Part shown: piece by piece, positions 1-5,595 of the stretch
Layout of the letters: each line of letters starts with the position of its first letter
How positions within the stretch are numbered: position 1 is the stretch's first letter
Translations under genes and position numbers: made by a program
The notes under the pieces: generated by a model
Seen by the model: the letters and a program-made list of their open reading frames with translations, nothing else
Told to the model about the DNA's origin: nothing
Databases searched by the model: none
From: an uncultured Erysipelotrichaceae bacterium
GTDB taxonomy: Bacteria > Bacillota_I > Bacilli_A > Erysipelotrichales > Erysipelotrichaceae
Direction of reading: 5' to 3'
Assembly: GCA_902803275.1 (NCBI GenBank)
Contig: CADCPE010000057.1
Coordinates: forward strand, 1 to 5,752
DNA: 5,752 nucleotides

Positions 1-792
1 CAGGACCGTTCCGACACCAAGGACCGGGAAAATATCCAGGAAAGCAATGAGGAATGCCCACATCGGAGAATTGGAAATGCCGATGATCGTCAGGCCGATA
101 CACAGTTCAATGAAAGTGATGCCTAAGATAGAACCGTAGGCGCTGAGTATCTTCAAAAGGACATTCTCAAAGAAATCTTTGATCTCATAAAGTACGCTCA
201 AAGTCTTTTCAGGAAGGTTGGCCTTGACCCAGGTCAGAAGATCCTCATAGTCAAAGACGATATAGAATGAAGTAATGACCGTGACCAGAACTGAGATCAG
301 GAAGCTAGGCACATTGGTAATGGTCGACTTGGTGATATTTACGATCACGCCCGCAAAAGAGGACAGGATCGTACGCAGATTGGCAAACAGGCCATCAGTC
401 AGCTTGTCGATGTATGAAGAGATATCAACAGGCAGATTGTGGTTAAACTGATACATGCTCTGCTCGATACTTTCTAGATAAGGTTCAAAGGTAGTTTTGT
501 AGAAGCTTGGCAGAGTGCTTAAGAAATCACCGATCTTGTTTACGCCAAGTCCTACCAGCATGCTTATCACCAGCAGGATCAGAAGATAGATCAGCAAAAG
601 AGTAAGGAAGCGGTAAAGCTTCTTGTTATTCCTGAACAGTTTTCTGCTTATTTTTACTGCAAAATAGGCAAAAAGAAAGCCCATGATAAACGGCAGCAGC
701 AATCCGATCAGATAATTGACGGAAAAATAGACGATACCGTAGATCACAGCAATATATGCAACGTTTATAATGAACTCTTTTTTCTTTTCCAT
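1..792 (-). CDS. AI-2E / YtvI-type integral membrane protein, C-terminus cut off by window edge
   Basis: The 264 visible residues are the N-terminal three quarters or so of a polytopic membrane protein; relatives are usually about 350-370 residues. Hydrophobic segments lie near residues 9-27, 29-46 and 61-83, followed by a soluble stretch (about 85-160) and further segments near 161-181, 218-240 and 244-264. This pattern, and the ending LDIFPVLGVGTVL, match the AI-2E transporter/PerM family, most like the YtvI subgroup of Bacillota. Family members are proposed exporters or antiporters of small molecules or ions; the substrate here cannot be told, and autoinducer-2 transport should not be assumed. 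The start is well bounded: an in-frame TAG lies four codons upstream of the ATG. No good Shine-Dalgarno is visible (only AAAG close to the ATG). The gene follows the pyrophosphatase-like gene by 32 nt, with a terminator-like hairpin between them, so its transcription may depend on readthrough. Confidence 0.8.
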   Translation of the reverse strand, partial: MEKKKEFIINVAYIAVIYGIVYFSVNYLIGLLLPFIMGFLFAYFAVKISRKLFRNNKKLYRFLTLLLIYLLILLVISMLVGLGVNKIGDFLSTLPSFYKTTFEPYLESIEQSMYQFNHNLPVDISSYIDKLTDGLFANLRTILSSFAGVIVNITKSTITNVPSFLISVLVTVITSFYIVFDYEDLLTWVKANLPEKTLSVLYEIKDFFENVLLKILSAYGSILGITFIELCIGLTIIGISNSPMWAFLIAFLDIFPVLGVGTVL

Positions 793-803
793 ATCTTTAT
801 TCT

Positions 804-829
804 AAAACAAAAAGTAGTCATAGACTACT
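804..829 (-). terminator. Weak intrinsic terminator or attenuator spanning a stop codon
   Basis: Read on the minus strand, AGTAGTC (829-823) and GACTACT (819-813) form a perfect 7-bp stem with a 3-nt loop, followed by TTTTGTTTT (812-804). The stem contains the TAG stop (827-825) of the pyrophosphatase-like gene. The stem is short and only 3 of 7 pairs are G-C, so termination is probably partial. The next gene starts 12 nt after the U-tract, so the element could lower rather than abolish its expression. The hairpin is seen; its activity is inferred. Confidence 0.5.
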
Positions 830-1211
830 CTGTTTCGCCCCATGAAGGTATCTGTTTTCCCCTTCTGATCAGGACAGTCTTCTGATAATCGGTGCAGTTT
901 AGGAAATGCAGGACTTCTTCCAGTTCCTCTTCACTAAGACCGACCATCGCCTTAACTTCAAAACGCTTGTTGATGATATCGGCACAGACAGCTATGCAAT
1001 CAACGGTATTTCCCCCGTCTGATCTGAATACTTCCACTGATGATTCGCTTTCATCGCTCAATGACTCCACATAGCCATAGTCACACGGATAGGTAAGCGA
1101 CGGATAGTGCTTGTGGGCACTGCCCTTTTTGTGTTTGACTTTGAAATCTCCGGAAGAATACAGTGTATCTACTTTCTGCCAGAAATAAGCGTTGTTTTCA
1201 AATTCTTTCAT
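825..1211 (-). CDS. Small inorganic-pyrophosphatase-like protein with degenerate metal site
   Basis: This is a 128-residue soluble protein. Residues 29-48 carry KGSAHKHYP followed by YPCDYGYV, resembling the substrate-binding YPxNYGY segment of soluble family I inorganic pyrophosphatases (PPi to two phosphates). A C-terminal LIRRGK (114-119) also recalls the short pyrophosphatase-like proteins of Bacillota. It is much shorter than the classical enzyme (about 175 residues). The metal-binding signature, normally DxDxxD, is replaced: if VEV (59-61) aligns with VDV, the three aspartates become Ser55, Ser57 and Glu60. Classical PPi hydrolysis is therefore doubtful; it may use another substrate or bind a ligand. 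The start is supported by CTGAGG (1225-1220), with 8 nt between GAGG and the ATG, and by a strong promoter upstream. The fold assignment is moderately sure; the function is open. Confidence 0.6.
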   Translation of the reverse strand: MKEFENNAYFWQKVDTLYSSGDFKVKHKKGSAHKHYPSLTYPCDYGYVESLSDESESSVEVFRSDGGNTVDCIAVCADIINKRFEVKAMVGLSEEELEEVLHFLNCTDYQKTVLIRRGKQIPSWGETE

Positions 1212-1219
1212 TCTAAAAA

Positions 1220-1225
1220 CCTCAG
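1220..1225 (-). promoter_or_regulatory. Ribosome binding site of the pyrophosphatase-like gene
   Basis: On the minus strand CTGAGG lies 8 nt before the ATG at 1211. Its GAGG core matches the anti-Shine-Dalgarno sequence and fixes this ATG as the start. Confidence 0.65.
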
Positions 1226-1238
1226 TATGTTTTCTACA

Positions 1239-1267
1239 ATTATAAGACTTTACATTTCCTTTGTAAA
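1239..1267 (-). promoter_or_regulatory. Sigma-70/SigA-type promoter, with inverted repeat over the -35
   Basis: On the minus strand a -35 TTTACA (1267-1262) is separated by exactly 17 nt from a consensus -10 TATAAT (1244-1239). It lies about 28 nt ahead of the pyrophosphatase-like start, giving a leader of about 20 nt that includes the ribosome binding site. It is the best promoter match in the window and should drive the pyrophosphatase-like gene and, by readthrough, the AI-2E-type gene. The -35 is one arm of an inverted repeat, TGTAAA/TTTACA with 7 nt between the arms (1249-1267), which could be an operator or chance. Confidence 0.75.
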
Positions 1268-1291
1268 CAATTTCAAAAAAATGAAAATTTC

Positions 1292-1846
1292 TTACATATT
1301 TGTCCTGAGATTGAGATTCAGTTTCCGAAGCAGTTCATCTAGTTCATAGATGCCGTATTTTTCCATCGCTCTAAGCAGGATCATCAGACAACCCATCGCA
1401 TCAGACTTGCCGTTGTGATGTGAGAGATCGATGTCAAGATATTCGCAGACTGTATTGAGCTTGTGGTTGTACAGTTCCGGATATACCCTTCTTGAAAGAG
1501 TTACCGTATCAAGATACTTATTGGTGAAATGATTCAATCCGTAGACATCACACATGGAATTGAGCACTGTTATATCAAACATGGCATTATGGGCAATTAT
1601 CACGCTGTCTTTGAGGATCTCCTCAAGTTCTTCATAATAGAAGACGAATTCATTCTCATTCTGAACGTCTTCCTTGCTGATGCCGTGAATATGAGTATTA
1701 GTAAAAAAGTTGTAACGGTGATATGGCTTGAAATACCATTCAAAGTTATCAACTATCTCTCCTTCTTCATATATTGCGATGCCAAGGGAACAGGCCGATG
1801 CCATCGACTGATTCGCTGTTTCAAAATCCAAAGCTACGATTCTCAT
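1292..1846 (-). CDS. DnaQ-like DEDDh 3'-5' exonuclease
   Basis: A 184-residue cytoplasmic protein consisting essentially of one RNase T/DnaQ-type exonuclease domain. All catalytic elements are visible: Exo I has Asp7 and Glu9 in ALDFETAN, Exo II has Asp91 in AHNAMFDITVL, and Exo III has His144 and Asp149 in HHNGKSDA, which places it in the DEDDh subclass. Such proteins remove nucleotides from 3' ends of DNA or RNA with two metal ions. The short free-standing form resembles Bacillota exonucleases often annotated as DNA polymerase III epsilon-like; no polymerase, BRCT or helicase domain is attached, so a proofreading role is not shown. The ATG overlaps the stop of the upstream membrane-protein gene in an ATGA junction. 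No Shine-Dalgarno is evident, so translation is probably coupled to that gene. No convincing terminator follows the stop. Confidence 0.88.
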   Translation of the reverse strand: MRIVALDFETANQSMASACSLGIAIYEEGEIVDNFEWYFKPYHRYNFFTNTHIHGISKEDVQNENEFVFYYEELEEILKDSVIIAHNAMFDITVLNSMCDVYGLNHFTNKYLDTVTLSRRVYPELYNHKLNTVCEYLDIDLSHHNGKSDAMGCLMILLRAMEKYGIYELDELLRKLNLNLRTNM

Positions 1847-2277
1847 TGTTTTTTGTGTTTATTTCTTAAAAATCTGTTCATATTGCTTTCAAAGATCGTC
1901 TTGGAAAAAGCCTCGATGATCTCTTCGTTTCCGTCAGAGAGTTCAACCAGAAGGAAGTCACGGTTGGCACCCCAGACATAGGTCCAGGAAGCTACTTCAT
2001 CATAATAGATCAGCACACAGTTGGTCTTGTCGGCCTTGTTGTACATGACCAGATAGTCCTGATAGAATTCCATCATTACGACTCTGGGCCTATAGATCAT
2101 AGCGATGATGGCGACGATCGTCACAAAGACTCCGTAGGGATTCGTATGATCAAAGACAAAGAAGGCCAGGCCCATCAGGATCAGGATCATAAAAAGAAAA
2201 CTGGGTTTCGCATCGATCTGGGCGAGGACCATGTTTTCGCTTGGCAGATTATGAGTCTTCAGTTCTTTCGATCTCAT
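1843..2277 (-). CDS. Small two-helix membrane protein, function unknown
   Basis: I do not recognise this 144-residue protein. After a polar N-terminus (1-25) come two hydrophobic segments, about 27-42 and 47-62, with a short HTNP turn between them, so it probably forms a membrane hairpin with both ends on one side. The RPR following the second helix suggests that side is cytoplasmic. The remaining 80 residues are soluble, with alternating strand-like stretches (EFYQDYLVMYN, NCVLIYYDEVASWTYVW, FLLVELSDG) and a final helix. This resembles the membrane-anchored bacterial PH-like/YcxB-like layout, but that is a shape guess only. It is coupled to the exonuclease gene by a 4-nt overlap. The ATG at 2277 has no Shine-Dalgarno and lies where an extended -10 predicts transcription to begin. 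An internal ATG (codon 16, 2232) is a possible alternative start but also lacks a ribosome binding site. Confidence 0.7.
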   Translation of the reverse strand: MRSKELKTHNLPSENMVLAQIDAKPSFLFMILILMGLAFFVFDHTNPYGVFVTIVAIIAMIYRPRVVMMEFYQDYLVMYNKADKTNCVLIYYDEVASWTYVWGANRDFLLVELSDGNEEIIEAFSKTIFESNMNRFLRNKHKKQ

Positions 2278-2283
2278 AAAATT

Positions 2284-2292
2284 AGTATAACA
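2284..2292 (-). promoter_or_regulatory. Extended -10 promoter for the membrane protein / exonuclease pair
   Basis: On the minus strand TGTTATACT (2292-2284) fits the extended -10 form TGnTATAAT with one mismatch in the hexamer. The hexamer at 17-bp spacing (TTATTA, 2312-2307) is a poor -35. Transcription starting 7 nt beyond the hexamer would begin at the A of the ATG (2277), predicting a leaderless transcript. Confidence 0.5.
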
Positions 2293-2304
2293 CGTATATG
2301 TTAT
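2287..2304. repeat. Inverted repeat bridging two divergent -10 elements
   Basis: ATAACA (2287-2292) and TGTTAT (2299-2304) are perfect inverted copies separated by 6 nt. Each arm overlaps the -10 of one divergent promoter. The symmetry may simply reflect two similar extended -10 elements facing apart, or it may also be an operator. Confidence 0.6.
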
Positions 2305-2307
2305 GAT
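2299..2307 (+). promoter_or_regulatory. Extended -10 promoter for the tgt operon
   Basis: TGTTATGAT fits TGnTATAAT with one mismatch in the hexamer. No recognisable -35 lies 17 nt upstream (AAATTA). The predicted start is near 2314, only 0-2 nt before the tgt ATG. An alternative -10, TATAAC (2286-2291), would give a leader of about 18 nt but has only a weak -35 (TTCTTT, 2263-2268). Either way the leader is too short for a preQ1 riboswitch. Confidence 0.5.
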
Positions 2308-2315
2308 AATAAGGT

Positions 2316-3449
2316 ATGGAAAAAAACGAATTCAGATACGAACTTGTTCACCAGGACAAGAACTGTAAAGCCCGTTTAGGAAAACTGAACGTTTTCGGCA
2401 GGATCGTCGATACCCCGGTCTTCATGCCGGTAGGAACGCAGGCCACAGTCAAGTTCCTTTCAAGCGATGATATAAAGAACATCCATGCATCGATCATACT
2501 GGGCAATACCTATCACCTTTGGCTCAGACCGGGTCCGGAGACCCTGATCAAAGCGGGAGGCATTCATAAATTCATGAACTATGACGGTCCGATCCTGACC
2601 GATTCAGGCGGATTCCAGGTCTTTTCACTGGCTGACAGCCGCAAGATAAGCGAAGAAGGCGTTTCCTTCAAATCACATCTTGACGGTTCAAAGCTGTTCA
2701 TGTCCCCGGAAGATTCGATCCACATCCAGGAAGCTATCGGATCGGATATCGCCATTTCCTTTGATGAGTGTATCCCATATCCAAGCTCCTACGAATATGT
2801 GAAGGATTCCGTTGACAGGACTCTTCGCTGGGCACAAAGAGGAAAGGCTGCCCACGCCAGAAAAAACCAGGCTCTGTTTGGTGTAGTGCAGGGAAGCGAG
2901 TTCCCGGATCTGAGGAAGTACTGCACGGAAAAGCTCGTGGAAATGGATTTTGATGGCTATTCGATCGGCGGCACTTCTGTCGGTGAAAGCAAGGAAACCC
3001 ATTACAAGATGCTGGACTATACGATCCCGTATCTTCCTGAAGATAAGCCAAGATATGAAATGGGTATCGGTGCAATAAACGATATTCTTGAAGCAGTGGA
3101 AAGAGGCGTCGATATGTTTGACTGTGTCCTGCCTACCAGGATCGCCAGACATGGAACGCTCATGACTTCCAGGGGACGCATCAACATCAAGAAGAACATC
3201 TACAAGGAAGACTTCTCTCCTCTTGATCCTGAATGCGACTGCGAATGCTGCCGAAAATACACAAAGGCCTATCTGAACCATCTGTTCAGAAATGATGAGG
3301 GTTTGGGAAACAGACTGATGTCGATCCACAATCTGCGCTTTCTGATCAGATTCATGGAAGGCATCCGCGATGCCATCAGTCAGGACAGATTCCTGGAATA
3401 CAAAGAAGAAACACTTAAGAAATATGGTTTTGATGAGAGAGGATTCTGA
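2316..3449 (+). CDS. tgt: tRNA-guanine transglycosylase (queuosine pathway)
   Basis: Exchanges guanine-34 of GUN-anticodon tRNAs (Asp, Asn, His, Tyr) for the queuosine precursor preQ1 in the cytoplasm. The 377-residue length is normal. Family landmarks in order: DTPVFMPVGT (32-41); DSGGFQVFSL (96-105), Asp96 being the expected second catalytic Asp; FDEC (149-152), contacting the base; VVQG (190-193); GGTSVGE (218-224), the base-pocket loop, whose Val222 is typical of bacterial preQ1-using enzymes; and MFDCVLPTR (267-275), Asp269 being the expected nucleophile. The zinc site is C307, C309, C312 and probably H338. In-frame stops at 2304-2312 force the start at this ATG, although AAGG lies only 1 nt before it, too close for a normal ribosome binding site. 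First gene of the operon; its stop overlaps the queA start by one base (TGATG). Confidence 0.97.
   Translation: MEKNEFRYELVHQDKNCKARLGKLNVFGRIVDTPVFMPVGTQATVKFLSSDDIKNIHASIILGNTYHLWLRPGPETLIKAGGIHKFMNYDGPILTDSGGFQVFSLADSRKISEEGVSFKSHLDGSKLFMSPEDSIHIQEAIGSDIAISFDECIPYPSSYEYVKDSVDRTLRWAQRGKAAHARKNQALFGVVQGSEFPDLRKYCTEKLVEMDFDGYSIGGTSVGESKETHYKMLDYTIPYLPEDKPRYEMGIGAINDILEAVERGVDMFDCVLPTRIARHGTLMTSRGRINIKKNIYKEDFSPLDPECDCECCRKYTKAYLNHLFRNDEGLGNRLMSIHNLRFLIRFMEGIRDAISQDRFLEYKEETLKKYGFDERGF
3435..3442 (+). promoter_or_regulatory. Ribosome binding site of queA inside tgt
   Basis: GAGAGAGG lies within the last codons of tgt, 6 nt before the queA ATG. It is the clearest Shine-Dalgarno in the window, so queA can be translated on its own initiation as well as by coupling to tgt. 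Confidence 0.75.
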
Positions 3450-4474
3450 TGAAACTATCCGATTTTGATTTTGAACTGCCGGAAGAGCTGATCGCTCAGC
3501 ATCCGACTGATAAAAGAGATGAATCCCGCCTGCTAGTCCTGCATAAGAATACAGGCGAGATCGAACACAGACATTTTTATGATATCATCGACTATCTCAA
3601 GCCCGGTGATGTTTTGGTCAGAAACAACTCCAAGGTCATTCCGGCCCGGCTCTATGGCACCAAGAAGGATACGGGGGCTAAAGTTGAGGTACTGATTCTG
3701 AAGATCGAAGGAAATCTATGCGAGTGCCTGTGCGGCAACGCCAAGGCCATCAAGACCGGGACGATCATCGAGTTTTCCGACAAGCTGTATGGTGAATGTG
3801 TCGAAAGAAGGGATGAAGGGATCAGAGTCTTTCTGATGCACTATGAAGGCATATTCTTAGAAGTCCTGAATGAAGTAGGCATGATGCCGACTCCGCCGTA
3901 TATCCACGAGAAACTGAAGGATAACAGCCGCTACAACAATGTCTATGCCCAGGTCAACGGTTCAGCTGCCTGCCCTACAGCCGGCTTGCATTTTACTGAT
4001 GAACTGCTTGAAAAAATAAAAGCCAAAGGCATCGAAGTTCTAGATGTTACATTGCATGTAGGACTGGGGACCTTCAAGCCGGTCAAGGAAGAAAATGTCG
4101 AAGACCACAAGATGCACTCGGAATACTACACGATGTCAAAGTATACAGCTGATCGTCTCAATCTGGCCAAGAAGGAAAAACGCCGCATTATTGCAGTAGG
4201 CACGACTTCGACCAGGACCCTGGAAACGATCATAAACAAATACGGGGAATTCAAAGAATGTTCGGGTGATACCTCGATCTTCATCTACCCTCCTTACGAA
4301 TTCAAGAGTATCGATTGCCAGATAACCAATTTCCATCTGCCTAAATCGACGCTCATCATGATGATCGCGGCATTGTGTTCAAGAGAGATGATCCTTAGCG
4401 CCTATAAGACAGCGATCGAAAACAGATATCGCTTCTTCTCCTTTGGCGATTCCATGTTCATAGACAATGAATAA
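3449..4474 (+). CDS. queA: S-adenosylmethionine:tRNA ribosyltransferase-isomerase
   Basis: Transfers and isomerises the ribosyl part of S-adenosylmethionine onto preQ1 at tRNA position 34, making epoxyqueuosine; adenine and methionine are released. The 341-residue length is standard. Conserved blocks run the full length: DFELPEELIAQHP (7-19), DESRLLVL (24-31), NSKVIPARLYG (60-70), MMPTPPYI (145-152), GSAACPTAGLHFT (171-183), LHVGLGTFKPV (202-212), HKMHSEYY (220-227), TTSTRTLET (252-260), TNFHLPKSTL (293-302) and a C-terminal YRFFSFGDSMFI (327-338). Nothing expected is missing. The first position after the tgt stop overlap and the strong internal ribosome binding site support this start. The last 8 nt overlap queH. 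It uses the product of tgt and supplies the substrate of queH. Confidence 0.97.
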   Translation: MKLSDFDFELPEELIAQHPTDKRDESRLLVLHKNTGEIEHRHFYDIIDYLKPGDVLVRNNSKVIPARLYGTKKDTGAKVEVLILKIEGNLCECLCGNAKAIKTGTIIEFSDKLYGECVERRDEGIRVFLMHYEGIFLEVLNEVGMMPTPPYIHEKLKDNSRYNNVYAQVNGSAACPTAGLHFTDELLEKIKAKGIEVLDVTLHVGLGTFKPVKEENVEDHKMHSEYYTMSKYTADRLNLAKKEKRRIIAVGTTSTRTLETIINKYGEFKECSGDTSIFIYPPYEFKSIDCQITNFHLPKSTLIMMIAALCSREMILSAYKTAIENRYRFFSFGDSMFIDNE

Positions 4475-5072
4475 CCTGCAGAAACACTACCAGCAGCTAA
4501 GCGAGCTCAAAGGCAGACCGGAACTTCTGATCCACATCTGCTGCGGCGTATGTTCGGTCTATCCTCTGATATATCTTAGAAAGTATTTCAGAATAAGCAT
4601 CTTCTTCTCCAATTCCAATATCTATCCCTATGAGGAATTTGAAAGAAGACTTGAGGCCCTGAAGACCTACCTCAAGCATCTTGACGATCCGGAAATAAAG
4701 CTCATCGTCGATGCCTATGACAACGAAGGATACACCAAGAAACTGTCAGTATTCAAAGATGAACCTGAAGGCGGAAAAAGATGCAGGATCTGCTACAGGC
4801 TGAGAATGGAAGAAACATTCAGATATGCCAGCAGGCACGGCTACGCCTACTGTACGACCGTGATGTCGATATCCAACCGCAAGAATGCGAACTGGATAAA
4901 TGAGATCGGGGAGGAACTGCAGAAGCTGTATCCGAATACGACATATCTATATGCCGACTTCAAAAAAGATGACGGCATTACCAGAAACGAAAGGATGAAC
5001 AAGGAGCTCAACCTCTATCATCAGAATTACTGCGGATGCATATATTCGCTAATGGAAAGAAACAATGACTGA
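4467..5072 (+). CDS. queH: Epoxyqueuosine reductase, QueH type
   Basis: Performs the last step of queuosine synthesis, reducing epoxyqueuosine in tRNA to queuosine. It belongs to the DUF208/COG1636 family, an iron-sulfur enzyme unrelated to the cobalamin-dependent QueG. The 201-residue product shows the family features: HICCGVCS (23-30), NSNIYPYEEFERRL (49-62), GKRCRICYRLRMEET (103-117), TTVMSISNRKNANWINEIGE (130-149), YADFKKDDG (162-170) and YCGC (188-191). Candidate metal ligands are Cys25, Cys26, Cys29, Cys106, Cys109, Cys189 and Cys191. CCGVCS replaces the commoner CCAPCS without loss of cysteines. The ATG lies 8 nt inside queA with no clear Shine-Dalgarno, so coupled translation is likely. 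Its neighbours tgt and queA make the function nearly certain. Confidence 0.95.
   Translation: MNNLQKHYQQLSELKGRPELLIHICCGVCSVYPLIYLRKYFRISIFFSNSNIYPYEEFERRLEALKTYLKHLDDPEIKLIVDAYDNEGYTKKLSVFKDEPEGGKRCRICYRLRMEETFRYASRHGYAYCTTVMSISNRKNANWINEIGEELQKLYPNTTYLYADFKKDDGITRNERMNKELNLYHQNYCGCIYSLMERNND
5054..5059 (+). promoter_or_regulatory. Ribosome binding site of the cyclo-ligase gene inside queH
   Basis: GGAAAG lies 5 nt before the ATG at 5065, within the last codons of queH. It is an acceptable purine-rich ribosome binding site and supports this start within the 8-nt overlap. Confidence 0.5.
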
Positions 5073-5595
5073 TAAGAAAGAATTAAGAAAGATCTGTCTT
5101 CAGAAAAGAAATGATCTTTCTGAAAATGAAAGAAAAGAAAAATCTGAGATCATCTGCAATAAACTTCTGCCCTATCTGGAAGAAAAGACGATCTTTTCAT
5201 ACTGTCCATTCAACAGCGAAGTGGATATCTCAATGATCAACGAAAGATTCAAAGCAGCTTTGCCCGTGATATATGGAGGCAAATACATGGATGCCTGGAT
5301 TCCTAACGGCAATGAATTCATTACCAACAGTTACGGAATCAAAGAACCGGATCCCGATGACGCGATCCTTTTAGACAGTTCGGATATCGATGTGATCATC
5401 GTTCCCGTACTTGGTTTTGACGAAAACAAAAACCGCCTGGGATACGGCGGCGGATATTATGACCGATACCTTGAATTCTATGAAGGTCTCAAGATCGGTG
5501 TGGCTTTTGCTGAACAGAAGCTTGAATCGATAGAAACCGATAAAAATGATGTCCGAATGGACATCATCATTACCGATAAAGAAATCATTTCTTAG
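5065..5595 (+). CDS. 5-formyltetrahydrofolate cyclo-ligase (methenyl-THF synthetase)
   Basis: Converts 5-formyl-THF to 5,10-methenyl-THF with ATP, returning this storage folate to the one-carbon pool in the cytoplasm. The 176 residues are a little short for the family (about 180-200) but the domain appears complete. Visible motifs: a basic N-terminal helix (KELRKICLQKR, 5-15), FNSEVD (49-54), YGIKEPDP (90-97), VPVLGFDENKNRLGYGGGYY (113-132, nucleotide/phosphate-binding region) continuing into DRYL (133-136), and NDVRMDIIITDKEII (161-175). It is the last gene of the operon and starts 8 nt inside queH. A functional tie to queuosine is not evident beyond a shared origin of folate and deazapurine in GTP, so co-location may be incidental. 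The last 11 nt overlap the convergent acyltransferase gene, and codons 161-168 also encode that gene's likely terminator on the other strand. No terminator for this operon is visible before the window ends. Confidence 0.93.
   Translation: MTDKKELRKICLQKRNDLSENERKEKSEIICNKLLPYLEEKTIFSYCPFNSEVDISMINERFKAALPVIYGGKYMDAWIPNGNEFITNSYGIKEPDPDDAILLDSSDIDVIIVPVLGFDENKNRLGYGGGYYDRYLEFYEGLKIGVAFAEQKLESIETDKNDVRMDIIITDKEIIS
5541..5567 (-). terminator. Intrinsic terminator for the convergent acyltransferase gene, inside the cyclo-ligase CDS
   Basis: On the minus strand ATGATGTCC (5567-5559) and GGACATCAT (5554-5546) form a perfect 9-bp stem with a 4-nt loop (ATTC), followed by TTTTA (5545-5541); with the last stem base this gives five Us. 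It begins 17 nt after the acyltransferase stop, a normal position. There is no T-run on the plus-strand side, so it should work only for minus-strand transcription. Confidence 0.65.

Noticed and set aside
1269..1289. AT-only inverted repeat (AATTTCA / TGAAAATT) just after the exonuclease stop
   Set aside because: It is imperfect, has only one G-C pair per arm and no T-run after the stem on the minus strand, so I do not call it a terminator.
1107..1349. 80-residue plus-strand open frame crossing the 1212-1291 gap
   Set aside because: It starts inside the antisense of the pyrophosphatase-like gene, ends in a run of Ser codons antisense to the exonuclease C-terminus, and has no ribosome binding site.
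1529..1981. 150-residue open frame on the plus strand opposite the exonuclease and membrane-protein genes
   Set aside because: It is a shadow of two supported minus-strand genes and straddles their junction; the translation shows no family features.
2278..2315. Possible preQ1 riboswitch ahead of the queuosine operon
   Set aside because: The gap is 38 bp and filled by promoter elements; the predicted leader of 0-18 nt cannot hold an aptamer.
2688..3329. 213-residue open frame on the minus strand inside tgt, with shorter ones at 2734-3075 and 3017-3199
   Set aside because: They are antisense to a fully conserved tgt, have no ribosome binding site or recognisable domain, and arise from the codon pattern of tgt.
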